Below, one piece after another: positions 1 to 10,427 of a DNA stretch of 64,000 nucleotides. The translations under genes and the position numbers were made by a program. A model generated the notes under the pieces. It made no database searches. It was not told where the DNA came from and saw nothing but the letters and a program-made list of their open reading frames with translations. Source of the DNA: Cordia subcordata (Eukaryota; Streptophyta; Magnoliopsida; Boraginales; Cordiaceae); contig JAPTOF010000010.1 in NCBI GenBank assembly GCA_028554755.1, positions 14,642,501 to 14,706,500 of the forward strand. The letters are read 5' to 3'. How positions within the stretch are numbered: the first letter of the stretch is position 1; every line of letters starts with the position of its first letter.

Positions 1-1355
1 GGCTGTAGCCCTGTAGAGAAAGGAGTTGAGCCCGTTAAAGACAATGGAAAGAGTAGTACTTCCCACCCACAGCAAGAGGAAAAGGAGCCCATTAAGGATT
101 CCCACGTGTCTAGAGGTACTACACCTAGAGTTCCCTTCCCATCCGCCTTACAGAGGTCCACACCTAGTGAGGATTTTAGGTTTTTTAAGATCTTAGAGCA
201 CCTTAAGGACCTTAAGGTCAATCGTCCTTTAATAGATGCGATCCTTTCCATTCCCTCATATTCTAAGTTCTTCAAGGATCTTTGTATGAAAAACCATAGA
301 TCATCAAATATTCCTAAGAAGATGAGGTTAATGGAGAAAGTGAGTAGTATTTGCACCTCGGGCCTTTTGCCTAAAATGAGTAACCCCAGAGCTTTCACCA
401 TTTCCTGTAAGATCCGTGAGACACAAATTGATCATGCCTTGCTAGATTTAGGGTCCAGTATGAATCTCATTCCCTACTCCATCTATCAATAGCTAGGTCT
501 AAGTGAGTTATCCCCTATGCATGTTACTCTTCAACTAGCTGATAGATCTGAGCATAGACCTAAAGGTGTGGTAGAGAATGTTATGATCCAGGTAGGTGAG
601 TTTGTGTACCTTGTTGACTTTATAGTATTACACACGGACTCGGGTCACGATTCTAGACATTCTACGCCCATCCTTTTAGGTCGCCCCTTCTTTCCTACCA
701 CAGATGCAATTATCTATTATAGATCGGGGTTATTAGAAATGAAATTTGGGAATTTAAGGTCCACTTTAAAGGTCCCCGAGGTGTTGAATAGGGCTAGTGT
801 AGAAGGAGAAAAGGATGGAGAAGAGTGCTTTAGAGTTGATGTAATTGATTCTTGAATTGAGGAAATTTGAAGATTTGTTATCTAGCTTTGATTTGGGGAC
901 TTTAGAGCAGAAATGTGCAGCTTCTACCACGATAGTTGAGAGTTCTTTGATTGATAAGTCACTTAAGGTTATTCCTTTTATTCTTGATTCTAGTGATGTT
1001 CCTATAGATAATGTTAAGGATGACTCCCTCTTGGTTGAGCCTAGCCCATCTTTAGAGTTGAAACCCTTTCTTAACCATTTAACATATGCTTTCCTTTGCC
1101 CTAATAAGACCTTTCTAGTTATCAGAGCTTCTGATGTTTCTAGTGAGCACGAGGAGCATCTCTTAGAGGTTCTTAAGAAATATAGAAAGGCTATAGGGTT
1201 GAAAATTAATTATTTGAGAGGTATTGACCTTTTAATATGCATGCGTCATATTTACCTTGAGGATAGAGCTGTTCGTTCTAGGGCAATGCAAAGAGGCTAA
1301 ACCCATATATGAGCGAAGTAGTTAAGAAAAAGATCATTAAGCTTTTAGATATAGG
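1..1355 (+). pseudogene. Athila-like Ty3/gypsy internal fragment (gag C-terminus, protease, RT start)
   Basis: Three successive + frames (106-492, 517-855, 845-1300) form one broken polyprotein, interrupted by an in-frame TAG after SIYQ and by a frame change near 850. The stretch ALLDLGSSMNLIPY is the retropepsin-type aspartic protease active site (D-L-G-S); HSTPILLGRPF and the downstream linker match regions A (12159-13640) and B (20755-21985). The last recognisable residues, KKKIIKLLDIG at about 1325-1355, are the start of the reverse transcriptase. The next base begins an LTR, so the rest of RT, RNase H and integrase is missing. The element continues beyond the left edge of the window. Family assignment rests on the Athila-type RT in region A. 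Non-functional. Confidence 0.85.
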
Positions 1356-1959
1356 TGATGTGTTATGTTTTTGTGTGCATTTGCATTGTTATTTATCCAT
1401 GTTTAAGAGGTGTCTTGAGCTTTAATAGATGCATTAGCGTAGTACTTACACTAAAGATAGGCTTAAGCGAAGTAATTGTATATGGTTGAGTTTAAAAGGT
1501 AAACATTACAGTAATTGCTAGTTTTTAATTATTTAGGTGATTTCGGGTTTGTTGTTGAGCTCACACAATAAAGGGTGATGAAGAACAAAGGTTTACGGGT
1601 AGTGAGGAAGAGGTCAGCAGTAAAAAAGATGAAGAATGAGGACATCAAGATGAACTAGCTAACCTCCAAGAGCAACCAGTTAACCGGTAATTCCAGAGAA
1701 GAAAGGCTTATACCAGCTGAGATAACTGGTCAACCGGTAATTCCAGAATGTCCTACATTTAAGCTGGCTGATTCCTCTCTCTACAGGTTAGTCGTTTAGG
1801 TCAGCAGGTAGCGACGCTAAAGGCTATAAATAGGGCTTACTATTATCACTTTTTATCGTCGATCACCACTACTTCACACACCTATCACACACAAAACCCT
1901 ACTTTCACCCACCACCAATACACACATTAACACACATACCCACCTAGATCTAAGCTTAC
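1356..1959 (+). repeat. Athila-like LTR 1, left part (split by element N1)
   Basis: Begins TGATGTGTTATG and aligns with the start of LTR 2 (16942, TGATATGTTGTG), sharing the segments around GCATTG and AGGCTTAAGCG. At 1955-1959 the bases CTTAC precede the nested element and reappear at 9173-9177, where the LTR resumes. The joined LTR (1356-1959 + 9178-10403) is about 1.83 kb, against 1.87 kb for LTR 2. The part near 1660-1760 holds degenerate CAACCGGTAATTCCAGA copies, eroded relatives of the CCGGTCGACCGG motif of the other LTRs. Confidence 0.8.
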
Positions 1960-3770
1960 TGATATCGCTATTTGAGCACAAGCCTTAATAGCCCGCAAGT
2001 GCACGGGACGTGTGCAGTACAGTGTGTGCAAGTGCGGGGTCGAATCCACAGGGAGGCTACCTTAGTTTAGTTTCTGTGTACTGGGGTGCCTTAAACTAGC
2101 TACGTGCGTGTGTGTACTTACTTTGAGATGGAAGGGAACTCGGAAAAAAAAGAAAATAAACTAATCTATGGAGGAACTTAAGGGAGCCAAACTAAGGAAG
2201 GAGACACTAATAAAGAAGAAGGGGGACTTAGGGCGATTGCATTGCAACTAGACTTGGGCTATGAGAACGGATGAGGTCTATCTAAGGCTCGAGACTTCTA
2301 TTGCTGTTGTGTTGATCGGGGGTTCTCCTAACCAATACTAGTGGTTTAACCCATTAGCTGGATTTAAAGCTAAGGGCCAATCCCTCCTAGCCTACGCAAT
2401 TCGTGTGTAGAACTTATCCTCTTGGCTGGGTTTAAAGCCAAGGACTAGCATCTAAACACTACGTGACATTAAAGCTCAATTAACCAACACTAACGTGGAT
2501 GAGGGATACTCTAGTCTAGGTTAACTTATCCGCTTGGCTGGATTTAAAGCCAAGGACTAGCACCTAAACTCGACTAAGCAAAGCATGTAACCTATTAGCT
2601 GGATTTAAAGCTAAAGCCTACTCTACTAAGCAAAGCCATGAGATTACGCACAATCACATCACCCAAATAAGTAGATAAGAGCATTTGAAGCACAAATAAC
2701 ACATGCATATTCACTTAGGCATTTTAACAAACACATAGACATGCTTGATTTCCAATACATAGACATATTGAATCATGCCATAAATTTATGTAAATAAATA
2801 TGTATTAAGAGCCAAATATCTACACAAATCCATTATTCAACGCCTAATCTAATATACAAGAACACTCAACCCTAACTCTAGCCTAATCTAGCAACATATT
2901 TACAAGAAATAGAGAAAGAACAAGAAGAACTTCCCTAAATTCTTGCTTCCAAATCCGTACAAATCCTTCAATTCTTTGTTTGCTGCTTCAATCCTTGCTT
3001 GGTGTGGGGTTTAGATGGTGGTTTGGGGTGGTTTGTGTTGTGGGTCGAGGTTAGGGTTTATTAGGGTTTAAGAAATAAAAGTTCCTCCCTCAAAAGGGCT
3101 GAAAAGTGGCTTAAATAAAGCTTTCAACGCGTCCAGCCGAGGGCCCAGCCGGTCGACAGGCTTTGGGCCTAAGTCGTCCGGCCAAAATTGGCCCAGGTTC
3201 TGATCTGGCCGGTCGACCTAGCCAGTCGACCGGCTTGGTCGTCCGGCCTATACAGAGGCTAACCGATCTTGATAGTAAAATAATCATATCTTGCTCGTTT
3301 TAGCTCCGATTCGCGCACCATTTTTTTCTATGGCTTTGTATCGTCGTGGGGGATCTCCCAAGCCATATTTTGCACCCTAAAATGTATCCAAAATTGGTCC
3401 ATGTCCTTTTTAGGTTGCAAGATCCAAATTTGGCTCACGTTGCGCTCAGTTTCGCCTCGGTCGCTCTTTCTTTCTTCCGGCCATTTCCAAAAGCACTTTT
3501 CTTCATTCCTTTGCATCCAAAACACCCTTGGCTTTGTTCCACACTTCAATCACCCTTAGTTAAGCTCCAATTATCTTCCCAAATCACACCTTAAACAAGC
3601 AAGAAACGTACATTAGTGTAGCATTTAAGTCCTAAGTTCAACTATGAACGTGTAGACCCTAATATGCATGAGTATGACTTAAATGTTAAACTAATACATC
3701 AAATGAAGCTCAAAACACCTCAAAACAAATATATAATTGCAAAATATAAACACACAAAATAGACACATCA
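1960..3770 (-). repeat. N1 3' LTR (left copy)
   Basis: Near-identical to 7374-9172. It contains four copies of a 20-bp inverted repeat at 2354-2373, 2422-2441, 2534-2553 and 2595-2614 (TTAGCT/AGCTAA or TTGGCT/AGCCAA arms). A GC-rich block at about 3125-3250 holds CCGGTCGAC palindromes. The edge nearest the PBS side carries CCCGCAAGTGCACGGG (1991-2006), which recurs at the ends of related LTRs. Open frames at 3328-3594 are not conserved coding. Confidence 0.93.
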
Positions 3771-3790
3771 ACACCCCCAAGCCTTCCCCT
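3771..3790 (-). other. N1 polypurine tract
   Basis: On the minus strand the bases just before the 3' LTR read GGGGAAGGCTTGGGGGTGT, preceded by GAGGACAAGCAA. A purine run next to an LTR start is the plus-strand primer of LTR retrotransposons, and the GAGGACAAGCAA leader is common in Athila/Tat elements. Confidence 0.8.
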
Positions 3791-4939
3791 TGCTTGTCCT
3801 CAAGCAAGCCTAAATGAAGTCTATCCTTGTGCTTTTCAAAGAGTTGCCAATTGCATTGACTTGCTATCTTTTCGCATCCAAGGGGTACAAGGGGTCATTC
3901 TTTTCATGTAAGGGCTTCCCTAGTCTTTTTCGGATCCCCCCTTTGATCACAAGGGGTCTCACACCTCTTGGGAATGTCACCAAGTAACTAGAACCACCAC
4001 AAACTTAGGATTCGAACTCACGCACTCGGGATGTTGATACTTCGTGCTCTATCAACTAACATGGCCTCCCAATATGCACTTAGCCCCAAAGATACAAGAA
4101 AGAGAAGATACATCACAATGGCTCACATTGACGTAAGAGCCTTATTCATAACACATAAAAATAAACAGAAGAGATACTTGTGTCAAATTGACATTTTGTC
4201 ACTTGACACTTATTCAACATACTTCACTTTTCAATCTTTTTGTTGCCTTTTAGCTTTTTCTTTTTCTCATTTTTTTTTCAATGCATAAATAGAACAAAAA
4301 GAAAGGAAAAAGAAGAGGCTAAGGCAAACTAAAAGAACCAATCAAGGAATGGGCACTCATATCAACAACCCTTTAAACACTTTTTCCAACCAAGTTGTGG
4401 GAAACTACAAGGTGCATTCTTAGAAATACTCACTCCCACAGCTTTCAAAAGGATTCTCTTCAAAGTCTAGGTTATACCCTACACTCCATTTACTCCCCAT
4501 AGTACACCCTTATCTTCTCCAATCAATTAAGTCAATAACAAAAGCCAACTCTCCAACCAACGTGGAGATAAACTAACTCATAATACGCAAAAAATTAAAA
4601 AATTTGAACACATTTTAAGCAAAAAAAATAAGATATGACAAGCTAATCTATCCCATATATGATATAAACAATAAATAAGCAACCACACCCCCAAACCTAA
4701 ACTTTGCTTGTCCTCAAGCAAAAATCATAAGACCACACGACAAGCAATCAACATGAAACACATATGGGGAATGCGGAGAGGGATAGATAAGGACAAGTAA
4801 AAGATGGATAGATACAACCTTGTTTCCATGTAGTCCGCAAATGCCAAAGACAATCCAATGATCTACTAGCCTCTGTCTTTTGTGGAAAGCACTAATGCTC
4901 AAAAAACAAAGAAGAGATTAGAAGATATGTTATGCAAGC
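3791..4939 (-). other. N1 3' noncoding internal region with a second PPT-like block
   Basis: No conserved coding is seen; the short frames at 4031-4288 and 4714-4902 match nothing I recognise. At 4685-4720 the minus strand again reads GAGGACAAGCAAAG followed by GGTTTGGGGGTGT, nearly a copy of the PPT block at 3771-3806 about 915 bp away. The region is otherwise AT-rich. Confidence 0.6.
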
Positions 4940-5791
4940 TCACATTGACATTTGAAATAGTAAACAAGGATGTAAACATGGGGTAAAGGATTGATGCACA
5001 AATGAAGAAAAGGAGCAAGAACAAGTAAGGGAGTAAAAATCTAACCTACTAAGAATGGAAATAAACAAAAGAAATCCTAAAATATAAAAAAAATAAGATA
5101 AACAAAAGCAATCTAATCTATTATGTATAAAAGCAAATAAATGCAAGAAAAACAAGAAAAATATGAACAAGCCTAGGGTGCCTCCTAGTAGCACTGGATT
5201 TAATGCCTCCAGCCGGGCGCCAATGTTAGAGTAAAATATGTTTAAAGTTGCTGGCACAAATTGCCAGATAATCATTAAAGCACAGAATATAGAAGGAAAA
5301 GGGTTATGCACTAAAGGTTGGGGCAATGAATGCATGATGCACCCCTTTTCAAGATCCCACCCTAAAATATCAAATGAATGCGCAAGTGTGGAATGAAGCA
5401 TGCTCAAACGTGAAGAATCATGTCCCGCTTGCTCTTTAATTAACCACCCCAATGCCTTCTTCTCATAATCGAGAGCTAGGAACACACTTTCCCCATAGGT
5501 CAAAGATAGGTCTAATGCATGCAACATGGGAAACGTGCTTTCTGACCCTAGATGAAAATATTCTATGCATGAAGGCACAAACGTGAGCTCCAAAAAGGAA
5601 GACTCAATGGAATGAGAAATGAGGGTTGGAACGACATTTGGAGAAGAAGGAGCAATGATATAGGAAGTGGATGTACTACACTCTTCTTTTCCACAAGATA
5701 TATCATGATCAAGCCTAGGTCGTTCTAACTCCTCACGAAGGGTGGATTCGATCTTAATGGGCTCTATTTCCATCAATGAATGATCAAACAT
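4940..5791 (-). CDS. N1 ORF3, hypothetical retroelement protein
   Basis: A 283-codon frame starting MFDHSLMEIEPIK. It overlaps ORF2 (stop at 5773) by about 19 nt in another frame and probably continues ORF2 after an indel. The first ~190 residues are mixed and hydrophilic; the last ~90 are very hydrophobic (LGLFIFFLFFLHLF), which looks like translated 3' noncoding sequence more than a designed membrane anchor. I recognise no catalytic motif and no RT, protease or integrase. The phrase GARLEALNPVLLGG lies where the sequence GGCGCCCGGCTGGAGGC recalls the PBS. No known function. Confidence 0.45.
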   Translation of the reverse strand: MFDHSLMEIEPIKIESTLREELERPRLDHDISCGKEECSTSTSYIIAPSSPNVVPTLISHSIESSFLELTFVPSCIEYFHLGSESTFPMLHALDLSLTYGESVFLALDYEKKALGWLIKEQAGHDSSRLSMLHSTLAHSFDILGWDLEKGCIMHSLPQPLVHNPFPSIFCALMIIWQFVPATLNIFYSNIGARLEALNPVLLGGTLGLFIFFLFFLHLFAFIHNRLDCFCLSYFFYILGFLLFISILSRLDFYSLTCSCSFSSFVHQSFTPCLHPCLLFQMSM

Positions 5792-6543
5792 CCAAAGAGA
5801 CCATAGATCTTTCTTCCAAGCACATCAATTCCTTTCTTATGTGTCTTCTTAGAGTTGCTATTCTCTTCAACATCGTGATTCTTAACTCTAAGAAACGAAT
5901 CATCTAAAATCTCTGAAATTGATGTCTTGTTTTCCCCAATGTATGACTTTAAGCCTTCACTAGCTACAGTCTCTTTAAATTCATCAATACATTCATCACT
6001 AGTGGGTGTCATCTCGCCATCATGCTTTTCATACGGGGTGGACACTAATTTAAATGGCAATGGTGACTCAACAGATTCCTCATCATGTATGCATGAGTGC
6101 TCAAGGGGAGAATGCGCGCTAAACTCCCTAAATGCCGACTCGGAATGCAATTGAGTACTATCGACACAAGACTCAACCTCCATGGGTACAGAATGTGTGG
6201 GGTGAGGAGAAAGAAAAAACTCATATGACTCCATGGGAGACGTTGAAAGCTTAGGAGGATAGGGTACCACTTCCTCTAAAACATAATCACAAGAGTCATC
6301 AAGAACCAAGTTATCATTAAGCTCATCTTCATCCTCACTACAAGATGTTATCTCTCTATCAACCTCTCTTTCTAGTTGTCTCTCCCATACATCATCATTT
6401 CCACCCCTAGTCACCTCATCGTTAGGTCTCATCTCTATCCCTTCAACTCGTTCTAAAGATATTTCAACATTCTCACTCATGAGTTGCACACTTTCAACCA
6501 ATCTCTCCAAGGACACACCAAAAGATTTGGTGTCTCGCTTCAA
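5773..6543 (-). CDS. N1 ORF2, acidic low-complexity hypothetical protein
   Basis: A 256-codon frame rich in Glu, Ser and Asp (for example SCSEDEDELNDN and HDEESVESPLPF). It opens in the frame containing LERLVESVQLMSENVEISLERVE, an amphipathic, probably coiled-coil stretch. There is no ATG at its left edge; it overlaps the stop of ORF1 by 4 nt, so ORF1 and ORF2 are most simply one gag-like protein split by a single-base indel. No known domain is visible. It ends KIYGLFGCLIIH and is followed by overlapping ORF3. Confidence 0.5.
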   Translation of the reverse strand: MKRDTKSFGVSLERLVESVQLMSENVEISLERVEGIEMRPNDEVTRGGNDDVWERQLEREVDREITSCSEDEDELNDNLVLDDSCDYVLEEVVPYPPKLSTSPMESYEFFLSPHPTHSVPMEVESCVDSTQLHSESAFREFSAHSPLEHSCIHDEESVESPLPFKLVSTPYEKHDGEMTPTSDECIDEFKETVASEGLKSYIGENKTSISEILDDSFLRVKNHDVEENSNSKKTHKKGIDVLGRKIYGLFGCLIIH

Positions 6544-7187
6544 CTCTCTAGTTCCTCTTGATTAGATTGGAGGAGAGATTGGGTTTGCTCAAGCATTTGA
6601 TCTAGTTGCTCCGAGAGTGTATACATAACGAAAGAGGGTTCAACCGAGTGAAAAGGGTAGTCATTTTGAAAATCATTTTGCACATAACCATCAAAAAACT
6701 CGGGAGAGGAATGGGTGGAAAAAGAAAGTGTTGGAGGTGGGCAATTGAAACTAAAAGGTGAATGGAATAAAGAGTCATCTTGACCCCATTGTGAAAATGC
6801 ATGATGTTGCTCCCTAGAATCATGATAATTAGATGTAGACGCATGCATGGGCATATGATTGCTAGGGGCATAGGGCATTGCATGCAATTGGGAATAAGAG
6901 TGGAAGGTGGGACAAGCACTAGATAAATGAGCACGGCTTCCACAATGATTGCAATAACAAGAATATGCATCCCTATAGTCATGATTACTAAATGAAAATG
7001 CATGAGATGTTGCATGACTATAGGGGTCATTAGTAGCACTAGCCCTAGGTGGGGAATTCTCGTGGGGACAGAAAACGGTAGGATGCATGAAACTTCCACA
7101 CAAGCGACATGCATAAGGGACACGTTCGGGTGGTGGGGAAGAGGATACAAGTGACCACCAAGAAGCATTAGGATCTGTCATATTCAA
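6540..7187 (-). CDS. N1 ORF1, gag-like protein with two CCHC zinc knuckles
   Basis: The first ORF downstream of the PBS, 215 codons, starting MNMTDPNASWW. Two retroviral-type zinc knuckles fit C-X2-C-X4-H-X4-C: C27-RL-C30-GSFM-H35-PTVF-C40 and C79-NH-C82-GSRA-H87-LSSA-C92. Such knuckles bind nucleic acid in Gag. Here they are at the N-terminus and no retrotransposon gag core (the PF03732 type seen at 19379-20044) precedes them. The C-terminal part is Ser/His/Phe-rich and ends in a Gln-rich putative coiled coil (LDQMLEQTQSLLQSNQEELE). Probable role: RNA packaging with help from an autonomous partner. The start could be codon 1 or codon 3. Confidence 0.65.
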   Translation of the reverse strand: MNMTDPNASWWSLVSSSPPPERVPYACRLCGSFMHPTVFCPHENSPPRASATNDPYSHATSHAFSFSNHDYRDAYSCYCNHCGSRAHLSSACPTFHSYSQLHAMPYAPSNHMPMHASTSNYHDSREQHHAFSQWGQDDSLFHSPFSFNCPPPTLSFSTHSSPEFFDGYVQNDFQNDYPFHSVEPSFVMYTLSEQLDQMLEQTQSLLQSNQEELES

Positions 7188-7349
7188 TGAATCACAAGTA
7201 AAACCCCTTCACAGTCAAATTTTTTATTTTTATTTTTTTTAATTTTTTTCCTAATTTTTTTTTCAAGAAAATGGAAAGGAAGTAAAGATAATGCACACGC
7301 AAACAACCAATCGCAAACACAAAAGCAAACAAAGAACCAATACCGTGCC

Positions 7350-7367
7350 TCCCAGGCAACGGCGCCA
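7350..7367 (-). other. N1 primer binding site (tRNA-Asp type)
   Basis: Minus strand TGGCGCCGTTGCCTGGGA lies 6 nt inside the 5' LTR. It complements the 3' end of plant tRNA-Asp (TCCCCGGCAACGGCGCCA) with one mismatch. This PBS is typical of Athila elements. Confidence 0.88.
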
Positions 7368-7373
7368 AAAACT

Positions 7374-9172
7374 TGATATCGCTATTTGAGCACAAGCCTT
7401 AATAGCCCGCAAGTGCACGGGACGTGTGCAGTACAGTGTGTGCAAGTGCGGGGTCGAATCCACAGGGAGGCTACCTTAGTTTAGTTTCTGTGTACTGGGG
7501 TGCCTTGAACTAGCTACGTGCGTGTGTATACTTACTTTGAGATGGAAGGGAACTCGGAAAAAAAAGAAAATAAACTAATCTATGGAGGAACTTAAGGGAG
7601 CCAAACTAAGGAAGGAGACACTAATAAAGAAGAAGGGGGACCTAGGGCGATTGCATTGCAACTAGACTTGGGCTATGAGAACGGATGAGGTCTATCTAAG
7701 GCTCGAAACTTCTATTGCCGTTGTGTTGATCGGGGGTACTCCTAACCAATACTAGTGGTTTAACCCATTAGCTGGATTTAAAGCTAAGGGCCAATCCCTC
7801 CTAGCCTACGCAATTCGTGTGTAGAACTTATCCTCTTGGCTGGGTTTAAAGCCAAGGACTAGCATCTAAACACTACGTGACATTAAGGCTCAATTAACCA
7901 ACACTAACGTGGATAAGGGATACTCTAGTCTAGGTTAATTTATCCGCTTGGCTGGATTTAAAGCCAAGGACTAGCACCTAAACTCGACTAAGCAAAGCAT
8001 GTAACCTATTAGCTGGATTTAAAGCTAAAGCCTACTCTACTAAGCAAAGCCATGAGATTACGCACAATCACATCACCCAAATAAGTAGATAAGAGCATTT
8101 GAAGCACAAATAACACATGCATATTCACTTAGGCATTTTAACAAACACATAGACATGCTTGATTTCCAATACATAGACATATTGAATCATGCCATAAATT
8201 TATGTAAATAAATATGTATTAAGAGCCAAATATCTACACAAATCCATTATTCAATGCCCTAATCTAATATACAATAACAATCAACCCTAAATCTAGCCTA
8301 ATCTAGCAACATATTTACAAGAAATAGAGAAAGAACAAGAAGAACTTCCCTAAATTCTTGCTTCCAAATCCATACAAATCCTTCAATTCTTTGTTTGCTG
8401 CTTCAATCCTTGCTTGGTGTGGGGTTTAGATGGTGGTTTGGGGTGGTTTGTGTTGTGGATCGAGGTTAGGGTTTATTAGGGTTTAAGAAATAAAAGTTCC
8501 TCCCTCAAAAGGGCTGAAAAGTGGCTTAAATAAAGCTTTCAACGCGTCCAGCCGGGAGCCCAGCCGGTCGACCGGATTTGGGCCTAAGTCGTCCGGCCAA
8601 AATTGGCCCAGGTTCTGATCTGGCCGGTCGACCATCTTGGTCGTCCGGCCTATACAGAGGCTAACCGATCTTGATAGTAAAATGGTCATATCTTGCTCGT
8701 TTTACCTCCGATTCGCGCACCGTTTTTTTCTGTGGCTTTGTATCGTCGTGGGAGATCTCCCAAGCCATATTTTGCACCCTAAAATGAATCCAAAATTTGT
8801 CCATGTCCTTTTTAGGTTGCAAGATCCGAATTTGGCTCACATTGCGCTCAGTTTTGCCTCGGTCGCTCCTTCTTTCTTCCGGCCATTTCCAAAAGCACTT
8901 TTCTTCATTCCTTTGCATCCAAAAAACCCTTGGCTTTGTTCCACACTTCAATCACCCTCTGTTAAGCTCCAATTATCTTCCCAAATCACACCTTAAACAA
9001 GCAAGAAACGTACATTAGTGTAGCATTTAAGTCCTAAGTTCAACTATGAACGTGTAGACCCTAATATGCATGAGTATGACCTAAATGTTAAACTAATACA
9101 TCAAATGAAGCTCAAAACACCTCAAAACAAATATATAATTGCAAAATATAAACACACAAAACAGACACATCA
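7374..9172 (-). repeat. N1 5' LTR (right copy)
   Basis: Pairs with 1960-3770. The four inverted repeats are at 7768-7787, 7836-7855, 7948-7967 and 8009-8028. It lacks the 12 bp that add a second GTCGACCGG copy in the left LTR. Its outer end is followed by the target duplication CTTAC (9173-9177). Frames at 8483-9018 lie in LTR sequence and are not genes. Confidence 0.93.
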
Positions 9173-9177
9173 CTTAC

Positions 9178-10403
9178 ATTTTAGGATTACAACATTATTT
9201 GGTGAGGATTTGCCCAAGATTGTAGAGAAACAAACAAGGATGGAAGGGGAGCTTTCTCAATCCTCTTTCATTTTATGCTTAAATAGATAGATTAAGGTGA
9301 ATAAACTTGTGTAATGGGTAAATTTTCATACTCTTTGTTATGGGATTCTATTGACTTACACATATACATACTTTGTTCTTATTTTGAAAAGTTTTATATC
9401 ATTTCATGTCCATGTGTTTGATGTAATGCTTGAATGAGTTGTATGTGTATAGATTGAGTTATATTTGCTATAGAACACTTCTAATCCTTAGATTATGCAT
9501 GTCTATATGCGTGATTATGGATAATATGAAGCGGGTTGGTTCTATTCATGTCTATGTGGGTATGAAACCTACCTTATAGTGAATACATGCTCAATTATTG
9601 CTACATATTGATGCTTGAATGTTTCCAATAACGTAAATCAAACTTGCTTGTATTTGTATCATGGAGAGGATGTCATATTCACAATGCCTTACCTTAGAAT
9701 ATGTAGGATTGCACTTATTAGATACCAATCCGCTTTAGAGTCCCTAGAATGATGGTGCTTAAGTTAGGACTAGTCTAAATCGAGTCTCCTTTAGCTTTAA
9801 ATAAGCTAATAGGAGTCTGGATAGGCTTCGTCAACCCTAGGAACCCTAAGTCTTAGCTTTAAATCTAGTTAATAGTTTAAGAACTAGGGTGGGATCATTC
9901 TAGGACACCTAAGTAATTCCCTAGTCCCTCCTATGGCCTTTGGTACATAAGGACCACGTTGTAGCTCCAACTGTGTACACTTAGAGATGGACCCCCACTG
10001 AGTCCTAGGGTGTAATTAGGACACTAGTTAGTTGCTTAGTGTTAGAAGCCATATTTAGTAAGCCAATATCTCGAATCCTATAGCATTGAGTTAAAGAATC
10101 ACCCGATCACAAGTGTAAGCCACCTTATCACTTTCCCGTAAGGTTAATCACCTAGATTAACTTAGTTTTTACATTTCTTTCCTAATATCCAAAGTGCAGT
10201 CTCTTCATTTCCCTCCTCGCTCCCATTAATCTAAAATACCAAAAATATGTTTAGTCTAGGTTTTCTTTTCGGCACTTTCTAGGACGCCAAGCATAGAATT
10301 CACTTCACAATTTTGTGGATCGACACCCGCTCATGCACATACTATATTGCATTGATCTATGCGCTTGCGAGTCTTTAGGGCTTGTACCGCTACAGACGCA
10401 TCA
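9178..10403 (+). repeat. Athila-like LTR 1, right part
   Basis: Continues LTR 1 after the N1 insertion and aligns with 17600-18813 (shared TTAGCTTTAAAT motifs, 'TAAGGACCACG', 'GAGTCCTAGGG'). It contains hairpin motifs at 9791-9809 and 9853-9872. It ends at GCATCA just before AGTTCT and the PBS. Confidence 0.82.
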
Positions 10404-10409
10404 AGTTCT

Positions 10410-10427
10410 TGGCATCATTACTAGGGA
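10410..10427 (+). other. PBS of internal region A (decayed)
   Basis: TGGCATCATTACTAGGGA lies 6 nt after LTR 1. It is a mutated form of TGGCGCCGTTGCCGGGGA, the tRNA-Asp-type PBS; most changes are C-to-T or G-to-A transitions, as expected from methylation decay. Confidence 0.75.

Larger units (their letters stand above)
1960..9172 (-). mobile_element. Element N1: non-autonomous gypsy-type LTR retrotransposon, complete with TSD
   Basis: Two direct repeats of 1811 bp (1960-3770) and 1799 bp (7374-9172) flank a 3.6-kb internal region. Read on the minus strand, each LTR runs from TGATGTGTCT to GCGATATCA, giving TG...CA ends. The 5-bp target duplication CTTAC is perfect (1955-1959 and 9173-9177). 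The PBS (7350-7367) and PPT (3771-3790) fix the orientation as minus. The internal region encodes zinc-knuckle and low-complexity acidic proteins but no protease, RT, RNase H or integrase, so the element must be moved in trans. The LTRs differ by scattered substitutions and one 12-bp length change (about 3226), so the insertion is young relative to its host. It sits inside LTR 1 of the Athila-like array; its LTR ends resemble those of its host. Confidence 0.93.

Noticed and set aside
2035..2055. GGGGTCGAATCC in the N1 LTR, similar to a tRNA T-loop/B box
   Set aside because: No A box, anticodon arm or acceptor stem around it; the match is isolated.
3040..3080. GGTTAGGGTTTATTAGGGTTTAAG resembling plant telomere repeat
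   Set aside because: Only isolated TTAGGGTTT words within an LTR; no tandem TTTAGGG array.
3328..3594. Open frames in the N1 LTR on both strands (also 8483-9018)
   Set aside because: They lie in LTR sequence, are paired on both strands and show no domain; the two LTR copies differ without regard to codon position.
6602..7168. A 188-residue minus frame overlapping N1 ORF1
   Set aside because: Out-of-frame shadow; the zinc knuckles are in the 215-codon frame.
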